The notes below the pieces were generated by a model. That model saw only the letters and a list, made by a program, of their open reading frames with translations. It ran no database searches and was not told where the DNA came from. A program made the position numbers and the translations under genes. A stretch of 33,663 nucleotides of DNA. Source: Podochytrium sp. JEL0797 (Eukaryota > Chytridiomycota > Chytridiomycetes > Chytridiales > Chytriomycetaceae). The stretch lies in NCBI GenBank assembly GCA_027596195.1, contig JADGJG010000178.1:1-33663 (forward strand). Direction: 5' to 3'. Shown here in pieces: positions 18,314 through 28,990 of the stretch. Within the stretch, counting starts at the first letter, position 1. Every line of letters starts with the position of its first letter.

Positions 18314-19058
18314 CCCTTTGTCCCTCTTCTTTTCTTCGTTCTCTTGTATATTTTGTATTATCCCCCCCTCGGCTTCTTTGTAATATATCATTTCTTGTCG
18401 TCTTTCCCTGAAATTCCTGTGTTGAGTGGTTGGTGAACGCAAGGTGGAGGCATTTTCCGACTGGGCAAAATCGTGGCAAAATATGGAGATGATCGAATGG
18501 AATTTTTCAGCGCACGCACGGATACGTTGAAGAAAAGGGAACATTTCTTCTCGAACGGTTCATCGTACTATTCTCTCCGCCTTTGGGGGTATTCAATAAG
18601 CAAAAAAGAATAACTTCCAATCTCGGTTGAACAACTCACTCCAACACCTCTCTTTTCAAAAAGATCGCGTTGTAGGTGCAAATTCGACACTTTGCTCTGG
18701 ATAACCACCGCCCTTTGCATTGCCAGAATCGCCTGCGCTCACCGCGCCACAGACTGAACACCGATGTCGTGCTGTTAAGGAAAATTTCATTTCGTTCCAA
18801 TCCAGTGTCTTTCTATTTATCCCCTCGCGGGGTATCAATCTGGTATCAATCCTTGAGATCAATCGGAATATGAACGCGAACAAAATTTTGTTTTGCCAAG
18901 CAAGGGGCGAAAGTGGACCTGCTTGGGCAAAAACAAACACAACCAAACCATAACAGTGTTCCACGACTTGATTCCTTTCCGGTTCAAAAAACCAGGCTGA
19001 ATTCTCGAGTTTTGTGGAACTGCCGAGATTTTCAACAAGAATTGTCATCCGTTTCGAA
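18314..19058. other. Intergenic region with a possible family A relic
   Basis: 745 bp without an intact gene. On the plus strand near 18774-18821 a short stretch reads VKENFISFQSSVFLF, resembling the central family A block (ETAFISFQSNALLYRILF), but no N- or C-terminal block follows and the frame soon loses similarity. The rest looks like the kinesin promoter. Confidence 0.3.
18774..18821 (+). pseudogene. Possible degenerate family A fragment
   Basis: About 16 codons match the central family A block (F-I-S-F-Q-S, then a Leu/Phe-rich stretch). The DNA TTCGTTCCAATCCA also resembles the TCCTTCCAATCCA of member 2. No other block is recognisable. It lies 460 bp after member 4 on the same strand, as expected of a decayed tandem copy, but it is short enough to be chance. 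Confidence 0.25.
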
Positions 19059-21704
19059 ATGCATCACCAGAATTTCACTCGTCTTCACGCGTCTTCGCCC
19101 TCTCTCCACACCTCTCAATCATCAACTCCACACAATTCAAACAACACGTATGGACCACCACCAGGCGCGAATTTCACGCCACCGAGTCCCCTCCACCACG
19201 CGAAACCCACCACCCACCAAACCCACTCCCCGCAAAACCCACTACACGACCCATATACGTATTATCAGCAACCTCACCCCCACCGACCCCTCAGCGCCGC
19301 CTCTAAAACCGCTTCAATCCGCTCCACAACCACCCTAAACTCCTTCCTCACGGGCGACACGCGCCTCAACACGCCCGATTTTGCAACCCCAGCTGATACG
19401 AAGGACCCAACGGCCACATCCAACATCCGCGTCGTGGTCCGCATTAGGCCTAAAACGGATTACGAGATTTCCCGCGAAAACAGCCCACATAATACGGCGC
19501 GGTCGTCCCGCGTCGAAGTTGCGGCGGAGATTGGTGGGAAGTTGCAGGAGGAGAGGATGGCGATTTCGCCGATGGGAGATGGAAGGACGCTGTGTTTGGT
19601 GGAACCTTGTGCGGCTGCGAAGGCTGGGGGAAGGCAGAGTATGAGTAATTTGGGGTGTGTGGATGGTGGTGGGGAAGGTGGTGCGACGAATGTGAAGACG
19701 CTCACGTTTCATAGTGTTTATGAGGAACATGCGGATCAGGAACATGTGTTTAATGAGTGTGGGGTGAAGGATTTGATTCGGCAAGCCATCAACGGGTAAT
19801 TCCCACTTTTCGTATTCCATCAGAATTCATGACTGAAAAAATGAACAGATACGCCGCCACCATCTTTGCCTTTGGCCAAACGGGCTCCGGAAAAACATTC
19901 ACAATCACAGGCCCCGAAGTCGGTTGGAACCTGTACCCCGAACGTCTCGGAATCATCCCACGCGCCCTCGAATTCCTTTTCTCCGAACTCCAAACCTCCC
20001 CTTCCCAAAAATACACCATCCGCGCGACATACCTCGAAATCTACAACGAACTCGTGCAGGACCTCCTCTCCCCGCTCGCAAACCCGAACGCATCCCTCCC
20101 CGTGCGATGGACCGCCGAACGCGGGTTCTACGTCGAAAACACAATCACGGTCGAGTGTCAAGATTTGGATGACTGTATGGCCGTGTTGGAGGAAGGATTG
20201 AAAAATCGAACGACGGGGGCGCATCGGTTGAATGAGTATTCGAGTCGGAGTCATAGTATAATGACTGTGTATATTGATTGTGAAGGGGAGGGAGGGGTGG
20301 TTGGGAAGCGGGGCAAGATTAGTTTTGTGGATTTGGCGGGGAGTGAACGTGTGAGGGAGTCGAGGGCGAAAGGGGATACTCTGACTGAGACGATGAGTAT
20401 TAACAAGAGTCTTCTTATGCTTGGTAAGTGCCTAGATTCGAAAGGATTTTGAATTATCGCGTCTAAGTCCGCAACAACAGGAAACTGCATATCTGCGCTT
20501 GCAGATCCGAGGAAACGAAACGGACACATTCCCTATCGCGACTCGAACCTCACAAAACTCCTTTCCGACTCTCTCGGAGGAAGTGGGCTTGCACTTATGA
20601 TTGCATGCATTTCGCCGTCCCAGGTGAAGTTGGGCGAAGCCCGCATCAAACAGTTTTTCTCATTCTCATCCCACCCCTCGCCCCATAAACTCCTTTCAAT
20701 AGGTGAACTATACAGAAAGCGCCAAAACACTACGATACGCAGCCCGCGCGCGACGCATCAAAAACCGACCGAGCCCACACCTCGCCGCCGGAGACAAACT
20801 ACAAGCCCTGCGTCGAGAAGTGAACGGCCTTCGACGAGAAAACGCGGCTCTCCGACAAGCATTCTCTTCCTCCAGCACACCTATCCTCTCGGGAACCCCG
20901 AATTACATACCTCACCCTTCCCCGTCTCGACTCCTCCACTACCCAGCAGGCGGACCCGGAAGCATACATTCAAGACATTCTTCCCTTACACCACCTTCCT
21001 CCTTCAAACTCCCCGACATTTCCCTCTCCTCCGCCGGCAGCCTCTGCGCAAGCAGATCCACAGTCCGCGGCGCATTCCCCACCACTTCCCCAACCCCTCA
21101 CCAAACCACCACACCCTCCCCATACCTCACAAAATACCTCCGAAGCACATCCCGCACATCCCTCCCGGAAACCGACACCATCACTGCCGCCCGCCTCCCA
21201 CCCCTCGCTCCCTCCCCTGCGGCGCCGCGGTCCAAAATCCCAACCCCGCCGAAACATAACGACTTTTCCATTATACGACACGTTTCAGCGTCGTTGGAGA
21301 GTATGAAGGACGCGATCCCGAGTAAACGCAATGCGCGGATCGTGAGGGCGAGTGGAATTAAGCAGGCCACTCCTCCCGGGGAGAAACCGACACGGTCCGA
21401 AGCGGGGGTGATGAGCGCTTCTTCGGCGTCTTCATCGCAGCGACGGCAAAGGGAAGGGAATGGGTTCTTGGAACGGGGACAAGGGGAGCCCAAGTCGCCA
21501 TTGACGCGGGATAGTGCGACAACGTTGGCGTCTTTCGAGGGGGAGGGGGGGCATGAGAAAGTGGAGCCGTTCGTGTTGGATTGTTTTAATAACTTGTACC
21601 CGTTGGGATCGGTCAAGGATGTATCAACGCTGAAGCAAATGATTGCGAACGATGTGGACGCGTTGGATCGGGAGATTGATATGTTGACGTCTGGGCAGAT
21701 ATAA
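19059..21704 (+). CDS. Kinesin, KIF12-like (kinesin-12 group) motor protein
   Basis: Four exons join in frame: 19059-19795, 19849-20423, 20481-20623, 20703-21704; 2457 nt, 818 residues. A Pro/His/Thr-rich N-terminal extension of about 120 residues precedes the motor domain (about 121-490), which starts [12 protein letters not shown]. Key motifs: P-loop GQTGSGKT (255-262, the exon 1/2 junction just before it), switch I SSRSHS, switch II DLAGSER, then [20 protein letters not shown] and [12 protein letters not shown], the neck. [13 protein letters not shown] and [11 protein letters not shown] in the motor resemble KIF12 more than kinesin-1 or -3. After the neck there is one short coiled coil ([20 protein letters not shown]), then a disordered Ser/Pro-rich tail with a small ordered C-terminus. 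It should be a plus-end microtubule motor; a ciliary or zoospore role is inferred from the group. Confidence 0.88.
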
Positions 21705-21731
21705 TACAGTAAAAAAAACCCTGCACACCGT

Positions 21732-22970
21732 TTATTTTTGTTGACTGTTGACCCATGCCAAGAACTTTTCTTGCTCGCCTTTTGCCATTTTGTACGTGTG
21801 CGTGTCTTGTTCCGGGAATGTCCGCGCTCTCACTTCCTCGCCGTATTGTTTCATTGCATTGACAATGAGTGGATCGAGACGTTCGTAAAGTTTACAGAAC
21901 CTGCCAAAAAACACGTCAATACATTCCAAACTGGGCCACAAACACTCACTTCGGAGTAAACTTGTCATACACCCCCAGCATATCCAACTGAACCAGCACC
22001 TGTCCGCTACACTGCGACCCCGCACCGATTCCAATCGTCGGGATCGTGAGCTGCTCGGTAATGAATTTCGCGACAGGACTCGGCACGCTTTCGAGAACGA
22101 TGCTGAAACATCCGGCTTGTTGGAGAGCGAGGGCGTCTGCGAGGAGAGATTGGGCTTTCGCGAGGGTCGTTCCTTGGGCTCTGAATCCACTGCAAATGGG
22201 AAAAAATGAATTAAAAAAGAGCGGAAACGCAGAAACCTCGCGCGACTCACCCCAACGAAGTAGCCCGCTGTGGCGTCAACCCAACGTGTCCCAAAACGGG
22301 AATCCCCACGCGAACAATCCGTTCACACGTCTCAGCCATTTCGACCCCGCCTTCGAGTTTAACGGCTTCCACATTCCCTTCGCGGATCATGCGGATCGCG
22401 TGGTCGAGGGCGTGTTCGGGGGATCGTTCGTAGGTTCCGAATCTGATAAACAACGATGCAAACGGAATGAGTCAACTAGGATCGTATTCGTTTCGGGAAA
22501 CAATCAAGTGCTCACGGCAAGTCACCGACTAGAAACGGGGTTTTGGAGCCTCGAGCCACGGCTCGACAGTGATGCAGCATTTCCTATAAATCCAATTGCA
22601 ATCAATACGTCAGAAATGTCGCCGTTTTCGGTCGGGGGCAGCTCACATCGAACGTAATCTTGGTGGTTGAATCATACCCCAAAGCCACCATCGCCAACGA
22701 GTCCCCGACCAACGTAATGTCCATTTCACCCTTTTCGCAGAATACACCGGACGGATAATCGTGGGCCGTCATCATGGTCAGGGGGGTATTGGCCTGGTAG
22801 AGTTTCTTGATGGTGTTGAGGGTGACCTTTTTGCGGTGCGTTTCGGGTGTGGCAGATGAGGCTGGGATGGAGGATGGGGGTGGGGAGCTGTAGAACCGGA
22901 TGGATGATTTCATGCGGAGGTGGGCTAGTGCGGCGCATTTCCCCCGTTGGATCATGGCGACGGCGGACAT
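21732..22970 (-). CDS. panB: Ketopantoate hydroxymethyltransferase (PanB / Ecm31), mitochondrial
   Basis: Five exons on the minus strand join in frame: 22970-22647, 22583-22516, 22442-22251, 22189-21950, 21900-21732; 993 nt, 330 residues. The enzyme makes ketopantoate from 2-oxoisovalerate and methylene-tetrahydrofolate, the first committed step to pantothenate and coenzyme A. Visible signatures: [26 protein letters not shown] (Mg-binding Asp), [20 protein letters not shown] joined to [33 protein letters not shown], and LESVPS with IPTIGIGAG. The first 40 residues are Arg/Ser-rich without acids ([20 protein letters not shown]), a good mitochondrial presequence. Yeast Ecm31 is about 312 residues, so length fits. 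It is convergent with the kinesin gene: 27 bp separate the two stop codons. Confidence 0.92.
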
Positions 22971-23223
22971 GATCGGTTTTTTGCTTGTTTGTCGAGGAGA
23001 TCTTCGTTCGGGATTTGCGGATCTTCCTTCGATCTTCCCTCCCTCTTGATTACACAGGCATGGTGGGGAAGGAAAGAATTTGTGAAATTGCCAGGTGGCT
23101 TGATTGAGCCAGAGTTGACGAAACAAATTGTCAGCTGCGCGCGTTGTCCAGCTGTCAACTGTCAAAATGCGATTTGCGTATTCCCAAAAGATTAACGGGC
23201 CTGAATAGATCAAAACGACTTGT

Positions 23224-24943
23224 TTATCGAATTCCCAAACTTTGCATCAAGGCCGAGTCCTTCTCTACCATTTCATACAATTCCATATCGGCATCAAACG
23301 AATGCAACTCAGACTCGTCCCCCAAAAGTTCTTTTCCACGCCCACCCCCCGCACCCGCACCCCCAAAACTCCTCCGTATCCTCCGTATCTCGCTCTCAAT
23401 CGCTTTACGCCCATCACTCGCCGGCGCGTACCGCATCTTCATTTTGTTCAGTACCGCCACCGAGACTTGGATCCCGCGGTCGATGGATTCGCGAAGGGCG
23501 GATTCGGCAAAGGGGAGTTCTTTGAGGAGGATGTGTTGGTGGATCATGGCTGAGTAGGCACTTGATCGAAGATCTGTGTGCATGTGGAGGGGGAGTCGGT
23601 TTTGAGTCGAGAGCGCGAGAGAAAAGCGAGAAACGAAAGAATCAAAAAAGCGATTTACCTCCAGCCATCGTAGCCCCACCCATACCCACCAACCTCTCCA
23701 CACCCTCCAAATAAATTTTTCTCGCCCGCAACACGAGCTCCTCCCTCTCAGCATGCCGCATCCCCCAAAACTCAGCCACACCATCAACCCCCTTCTCCTT
23801 CGACCTCTTGGCCATCCCACACTTCCACCCCACAGCCCTCAAACACCCCCAATACACCGTCCCAAACGCCCGCGCGTCGATATAAAACCCCTTCCGCTCC
23901 TTCATCAACCATTCAAGCAACTCCACCATCCGCGAGACTTGCTGCTTCCGCGCCATGCTCTCAAGGATGGGACCCACGTTCGTAACGTGCGGAGTGTAGT
24001 ACCCATGTGTGGTGTTCGTGATTCCGGATTCGAGGATCGCGAGGGACTCTGTGATGAGGTTGCGGCGTGCGAGGCCGTGGATGAGTGTGCCGTAGAGGGT
24101 GCGGATGTCGCGGTCTGCGAGCGGGTGGGGAGGGGAAGCGAGGGTCGATTTGAAGAGGTTCATGGCGGGGACGATGGATCCCGTGTTGAGGAGGTATTTG
24201 AGGAGGATGGTTGTGTAGATGAGGGAGGTGGGTGCGGGGAGGGAGGAGATCCAGGAATAGTCGTTGGTATCTGAGGGGTTTGGAGTCTCCGTGGTGGGTG
24301 GGATGGGTGAATCAGGAGAGATCAATGACAGTTCATGTGATCGTCTTGCGAGGGCAAATAGTGCGTCGAACGCGTTCGTCGAATCTTGATCAATCACCTC
24401 CTCTCCACCACGAATCGCAACGACACCATCTAAATCCTCCCGCATTTCGGGAGTTTTTCGAATCGAGCCATGTTTCACGATCCCTGCCAAAAAGGGAACC
24501 ACCAATGAGACCGTCTCGGAATGCGAACATGGAAACAGCGATACGCCCTTCTCGGCGACAGATACGGCATCGTTCCAGAGGCCTCGTTGGATAGCGGCGG
24601 ATGCAACCATGCGATTCAGTTTCCAGTAATGCATGGTGTGGTCACTGCAGGGAATGAACGGGTCTTGGTCGACTATGTGGGGTTCTTCGAAATAATCGGC
24701 CAAGAAGCGGTCGTGTATTGCCAAAGCGGTCTTTGGGTCTTTTAGGCGGGAATAGCACTTTGCCCAGGGGACATAGAGGCTCGGATGCAGCATCACAGGA
24801 GAGGGATACTTTGCCAAGTGGGTCGCAATGTTGGATTCGAACAGAGTTGGGTTTGTGAAGCGATCGAAGTAGTTTGGCAGCGAGAGCGAGTCTTTGGGAA
24901 GAATGAGTAGGTTCGCTTTAAGGCGCGGTGTGTGGGGCGTGCG
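23224..24943 (-). CDS. Helical-repeat (PPR/TPR-like) protein, possibly mitochondrial; 5' end unresolved
   Basis: Two exons are clear: 23224-23573 (116 codons with stop) and 23659 upward, joined in phase through an 85-nt intron (GTAAAT...ACACAG). The upstream exon stays open to an in-frame TGA near 25010 with no ATG before VMLHPSLYVPWAKC, yet the sequence LPKDSLSLPNYFDRF further up looks coding, so the start must be in another exon; 24943 marks a possible splice acceptor, not a proven end. The protein is mostly helical, with repeat-like stretches such as LYGTLIHGLARRNLITESLA and LIYTTILLKYLLNTGSIVPA that resemble pentatricopeptide units, suggesting an organellar RNA-binding factor. The C-terminus is acidic. 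It lies head-to-tail 253 bp upstream of panB. No specific family was recognised. Confidence 0.6.
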
Positions 24944-25435
24944 CTCAGAGAGGGCCGCACAGAGCCGGCGAACCAGCGGGGCGAGGAGGGTAATCGTGAA
25001 AGTGCGAGAAAAGTCTCAAAAAAACATGAACCGAAAACAAGCCGAAGAACTCGCAGCGAATCAGAACGCTACTCGGTTCATGGCACTCCTGCTGAGAAGC
25101 GTCGCGATCTGCTCGCGAGGGATGTCAAATTCAACGACGTGACCGCGTATTTGTTGGTCAGTGAGCAGCCGGGAACCGAAGGCAACACAAAATCGAGACT
25201 TCTCCTCATCTCGGCCATCTACCGGCGCTGGAATTTGCGTCTTGTCCTTGAGGAACCTGCTGTTGCTGCCGCTTCCCTCCTGGGCGGACCGATTGTCGAC
25301 CCACCTGCTGCGCCCCTTGCTGTTGCTGTGAAGGAGATGCAAAAGACGGAAGGCTTGTTGGAATCGTTTAGGGAAGAAGATAGCGACGAAGACGGTGTGC
25401 GCAAAACGTTATATTTATTTGAGTGCTTCTTTTGA
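24932..25435 (+). CDS. Weak open frame, uncharacterised
   Basis: A plus-strand frame is open for 167 codons up to a TGA at 25433-25435 but has no ATG at its start. The most protein-like part is RRDLLARDVKFNDVTAYLL to LLESFREEDSDEDG (from about 25095). An ATG at 25026 opens a different, shorter frame. It could be a small gene with an unseen 5' exon, the remains of one, or chance. No family was recognised. It overlaps the 5' region of the minus-strand helical-repeat gene and ends about 150 bp before the transposon. Confidence 0.22.
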   Translation: MGRALREGRTEPANQRGEEGNRESARKVSKKHEPKTSRRTRSESERYSVHGTPAEKRRDLLARDVKFNDVTAYLLVSEQPGTEGNTKSRLLLISAIYRRWNLRLVLEEPAVAAASLLGGPIVDPPAAPLAVAVKEMQKTEGLLESFREEDSDEDGVRKTLYLFECFF

Positions 25436-25586
25436 TCACGAATCGTGACACGACCATTGCGAACGGCGCGTTCTCCAGCAATACCCAAGAAACTGGCTTA
25501 GCTAGAAATAGCACACCTTCAACTACCCATCCCCTCGTGGACTCGCGTATCTATCTATTACCCAGTCTTTATTGACCCTCTCATGA

Positions 25587-25639
25587 GAGCATCTCCACCG
25601 GTTGTGTTTCAAATTTCAAATTGAAATTTTTCTGGAGCA
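25587..25639. repeat. Putative left terminus and subterminal repeats of the Harbinger element
   Basis: 53 bp found once, before unit 1, and absent at all internal unit junctions. It starts GAGCATCTCCACCGG and continues with a palindromic AAATTTCAAATTGAAATTT, a motif echoed in the first 100 bp of each unit (TTTCAATTTGAAAAT and CAAATTTGGCAAATTT), as expected of subterminal transposase-binding repeats. The exact first base and the target duplication are not fixed. Confidence 0.5.
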
Positions 25640-25891
25640 AAATGGCCCCACCGGGCACGTTTTTGACCTGTTTCAATTTGAAAATCAATTTTTTTGCTTC
25701 AAATTTGGCAAATTTAGAGCACGAAACAGGCATGTTCTATCCACTGCGTTAGCATCACCACGCACTTGCACCACCTCCCCCTTTACCCTGGCCTTCTGCA
25801 TCCACTTCCCTATCGATTCGTCTTTCCTACCCAGCCTGAAACTAACAACGGCCACTGTATTTTGAACAGGTTCGAAGGCAGTTCAAAGATC

Positions 25892-26918
25892 ATGTCGGGC
25901 ACAAAAACGACGATTCCGAGCAAAAAAGCCATTCGCAAGAAGGTCGGCGATGCTTCCAATTCCTCTGAGGCCACTGTGTCTGCCAAGAGAGGAGCGAACT
26001 TCACGGCTGCCGAGGATGTTCAAATCGCCCGCAGCTGGGCCAACGTGTCCCAAGATGCTGAGGTGGGCACCAACCAGACGGGCGACACTTTCTGGGAAGC
26101 AGTTCAAACTCATTGGAACGAGAACTTGGAATTTGGCGATAATATCAGGTATGTCATGTGGCGGGGCGACGGTGACTTTTTGATAACACACAACATTTAG
26201 ACCCCCCGGAGCCATACGCCAACGCTATGGCATCATCAACAAAGACGTTTCCAAGTTCGTTGGCATTTTGGCCGCTGTTGAGGACCTCGAGATCAGTGGA
26301 ACCAACAAGGATGATGAGTGAGTCGATTTGATTTCGCTTGATTTCATTGTCAATGCTCACACCCCCTTCCCTTTATCCCCTCTTCCACTCTAAAACAGCT
26401 TTCGCAACGCGTGCAAAGTCTTCAAAGAAGAGCAGAAGAAAGACTTCAAATTTCGCGCGTGTTGGGAGATTCTGAAGGACGTTCCCAAGTTCAAACTCTC
26501 CATCCAATCAAAGAAGGCAGCCCCCTCCGCTGATCCCGCTTCTGATCAAGAACAAGAAGATCCTTCTACTCCAGGGAAAGGCCGCCCGATTGGAACCAAA
26601 GCCGCCAAACTGAAGGCTGCAACCGCGCGTGACCAAGCCAAGGTTGCCAGTGAAAAGCTCAAGGTCAAACAAGAAAGTCTTGCCGCCGTCCACACGAAGA
26701 ACCGCCTCATGGACGAGTTCAACGAAAACAAGATTCTCACTCTCCGCATGGCTGACTTGGACGAAGACGCCCAGGCAGTGATTCGCGCCAAACGACAGAA
26801 GATTCTCTCCAAGTATCAGAATCCTCCTTCCCCTGCTGCTGGTCGTCTACCACGTATTGAAATTCCTACCCCTGCTGCTCCCTCTGAAATTGATAGTTGT
26901 GATTCTGATTCCGAGTGA
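25892..26918 (+). CDS. Harbinger Myb/SANT-like accessory protein, unit 1
   Basis: Three exons, 25892-26148, 26201-26317 and 26399-26918, join in frame to 894 nt (297 residues); introns of 52 and 81 nt have GT-AG ends. Residues about 33-85 form a Myb/SANT or trihelix-like module (RGANFTAAEDVQIARSWANV...TFWEAVQTHWNEN). IRQRYGIINKDVSKFVG, FKFRACWEILKDVPKF and a Lys/Gln-rich coiled C-terminus follow, the layout of the NAM-associated proteins encoded by PIF/Harbinger elements. Such proteins bind subterminal DNA and bring the transposase into the nucleus. An acceptor-like TTTTGAACAG just before the leader suggests a 5' UTR intron. It converges on the transposase: 57 bp lie between the stop codons. 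Confidence 0.85.
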
Positions 26919-26975
26919 AAACAGCTTCGAAATGCGTCGCTATTTGAGAATAAAAATTGTTATTACTAGTTCTTT

Positions 26976-27654
26976 TTATTCGTCGCTTTCTCCCTTCAAC
27001 TGCCACAAATGCTCAATGAGATCATTTCTGAGTTCCAAAAATTTGGCATCATCTTTGATATCAGCTCGTTGCGCAATCAACCAACCCAAAGTCCCACGAA
27101 CAGGCACGTTTCCAGCAGCTCCATTTGTGTTACCAACAGCAGGGGCACCAGCAGCCCTGCCTGCAGCAGCCTCACCCACAGCAGCCCCACCTGCAGCAAC
27201 CCCACCTGCAGCAGCCCCATTCTCCTCCTCCCTCTCATCCTCAATGACCATGTTGTGCAGGATGATGCACGCCATCATGATATCCCATAAAAACGACTCA
27301 TTCCAGTACTTGGTTGCAGAGAAGAGAATTGCAAAACGCGCCACCAACACACCAAACGCCCTCTCAATGTCTTTGCGCAGCGCTTCCTGAAGCTTCGAAA
27401 AGTACAGCCTCTTGGCGCCCTGAGCTTGATGAATTGTTTGGACAAACACGCTCCAGGCGGGATAAATTCCGTCCGCCAAATAATAACCGCGGTTGCGCAC
27501 CTTGCCGTTGATGGTGTACTGTACGCGTGCACCTTGGTTGCTGATGAGCTGCATGAGGAGAGGGGACCGATCAATTACGTTGATGTCATTGTTGGATCCG
27601 GGGATGCCGAAGAATGCGTGCCAAATGCGTAAATCGTGTGTCGCAATGGCTTCG
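26976..27654 (-). pseudogene. Harbinger DDE transposase, C-terminal half only, unit 1
   Basis: The minus-strand frame reads, from the unit boundary, EAIATHDLRIWHAFFGIPGS then NNDINVIDRSPLL (second catalytic Asp in the NND), RGYYLADGIYP, LRKDIERAFGVLVARFAIL (the catalytic Glu) and IMMACIILHNMVIEDER, then an unusual Ala/Gly-rich insert of about 45 residues and a charged C-terminus. The first catalytic Asp and the whole N-terminal half are absent: upstream lies the left end of unit 2, with an in-frame TGA after about 30 codons. The first ATG (27554) leaves 192 residues lacking two thirds of the RNase H fold, so it should not be catalytic. Confidence 0.85.
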
Positions 27655-27906
27655 AAATGGCCCCACCGGGCACGTTTTTGACCTGTTTCAATTTGAAAAT
27701 CAATTTTTTTGCTTCAAATTTGGCAAATTTAGAGCACGAAACAGGCATGTTCTATCCACTGCGTTAGCATCACCACGCACTTGCACCACCTCCCCCTTTA
27801 CCCTGGCCTTCTGCATCCACTTCCCTATCGATTCGTCTTTCCTACCCAGCCTGAAACTAACAACGGCCACTGTATTTTGAACAGGTTCGAAGGCAGTTCA
27901 AAGATC

Positions 27907-28933
27907 ATGTCGGGCACAAAAACGACGATTCCGAGCAAAAAAGCCATTCGCAAGAAGGTCGGCGATGCTTCCAATTCCTCTGAGGCCACTGTGTCTGCCA
28001 AGAGAGGAGCGAACTTCACGGCTGCCGAGGATGTTCAAATCGCCCGCAGCTGGGCCAACGTGTCCCAAGATGCTGAGGTGGGCACCAACCAGACGGGCGA
28101 CACTTTCTGGGAAGCAGTTCAAACTCATTGGAACGAGAACTTGGAATTTGGCGATAATATCAGGTATGTCATGTGGCGGGGCGACGGTGACTTTTTGATA
28201 ACACACAACATTTAGACCCCCCGGAGCCATACGCCAACGCTATGGCATCATCAACAAAGACGTTTCCAAGTTCGTTGGCATTTTGGCCGCTGTTGAGGAC
28301 CTCGAGATCAGTGGAACCAACAAGGATGATGAGTGAGTCGATTTGATTTCGCTTGATTTCATTGTCAATGCTCACACCCCCTTCCCTTTATCCCCTCTTC
28401 CACTCTAAAACAGCTTTCGCAACGCGTGCAAAGTCTTCAAAGAAGAGCAGAAGAAAGACTTCAAATTTCGCGCGTGTTGGGAGATTCTGAAGGACGTTCC
28501 CAAGTTCAAACTCTCCATCCAATCAAAGAAGGCAGCCCCCTCCGCTGATCCCGCTTCTGATCAAGAACAAGAAGATCCTTCTACTCCAGGGAAAGGCCGC
28601 CCGATTGGAACCAAAGCCGCCAAACTGAAGGCTGCAACCGCGCGTGACCAAGCCAAGGTTGCCAGTGAAAAGCTCAAGGTCAAACAAGAAAGTCTTGCCG
28701 CCGTCCACACGAAGAACCGCCTCATGGACGAGTTCAACGAAAACAAGATTCTCACTCTCCGCATGGCTGACTTGGACGAAGACGCCCAGGCAGTGATTCG
28801 CGCCAAACGACAGAAGATTCTCTCCAAGTATCAGAATCCTCCTTCCCCTGCTGCTGGTCGTCTACCACGTATTGAAATTCCTACCCCTGCTGCTCCCTCT
28901 GAAATTGATAGTTGTGATTCTGATTCCGAGTGA
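27907..28933 (+). CDS. Harbinger Myb/SANT-like accessory protein, unit 2
   Basis: Exons 27907-28163, 28216-28332 and 28414-28933; the protein matches that of unit 1 (297 residues). It is intact. Its upstream region is the 3' neighbour of the unit 1 transposase fragment rather than a terminal repeat. Confidence 0.85.
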
Positions 28934-28990
28934 AAACAGCTTCGAAATGCGTCGCTATTTGAGAATAAAAATTGTTATTACTAGTTCTTT

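Larger units (their letters stand above)
25640..27654. repeat. Harbinger array unit 1 (2015 bp)
   Basis: The unit begins AAATGGCCCCACCGGG and ends ...GCAATGGCTTCG inside the transposase reading frame. It joins unit 2 directly. By eye it matches units 2 and 4 throughout. Confidence 0.9.

Noticed and set aside
27545..27765. A chimeric transposase starting at an ATG in the neighbouring unit
   Set aside because: I first read an ATG-started frame across the junction, but recounting the seven-A run shows an in-frame TGA just upstream, so no ATG-started fusion exists.
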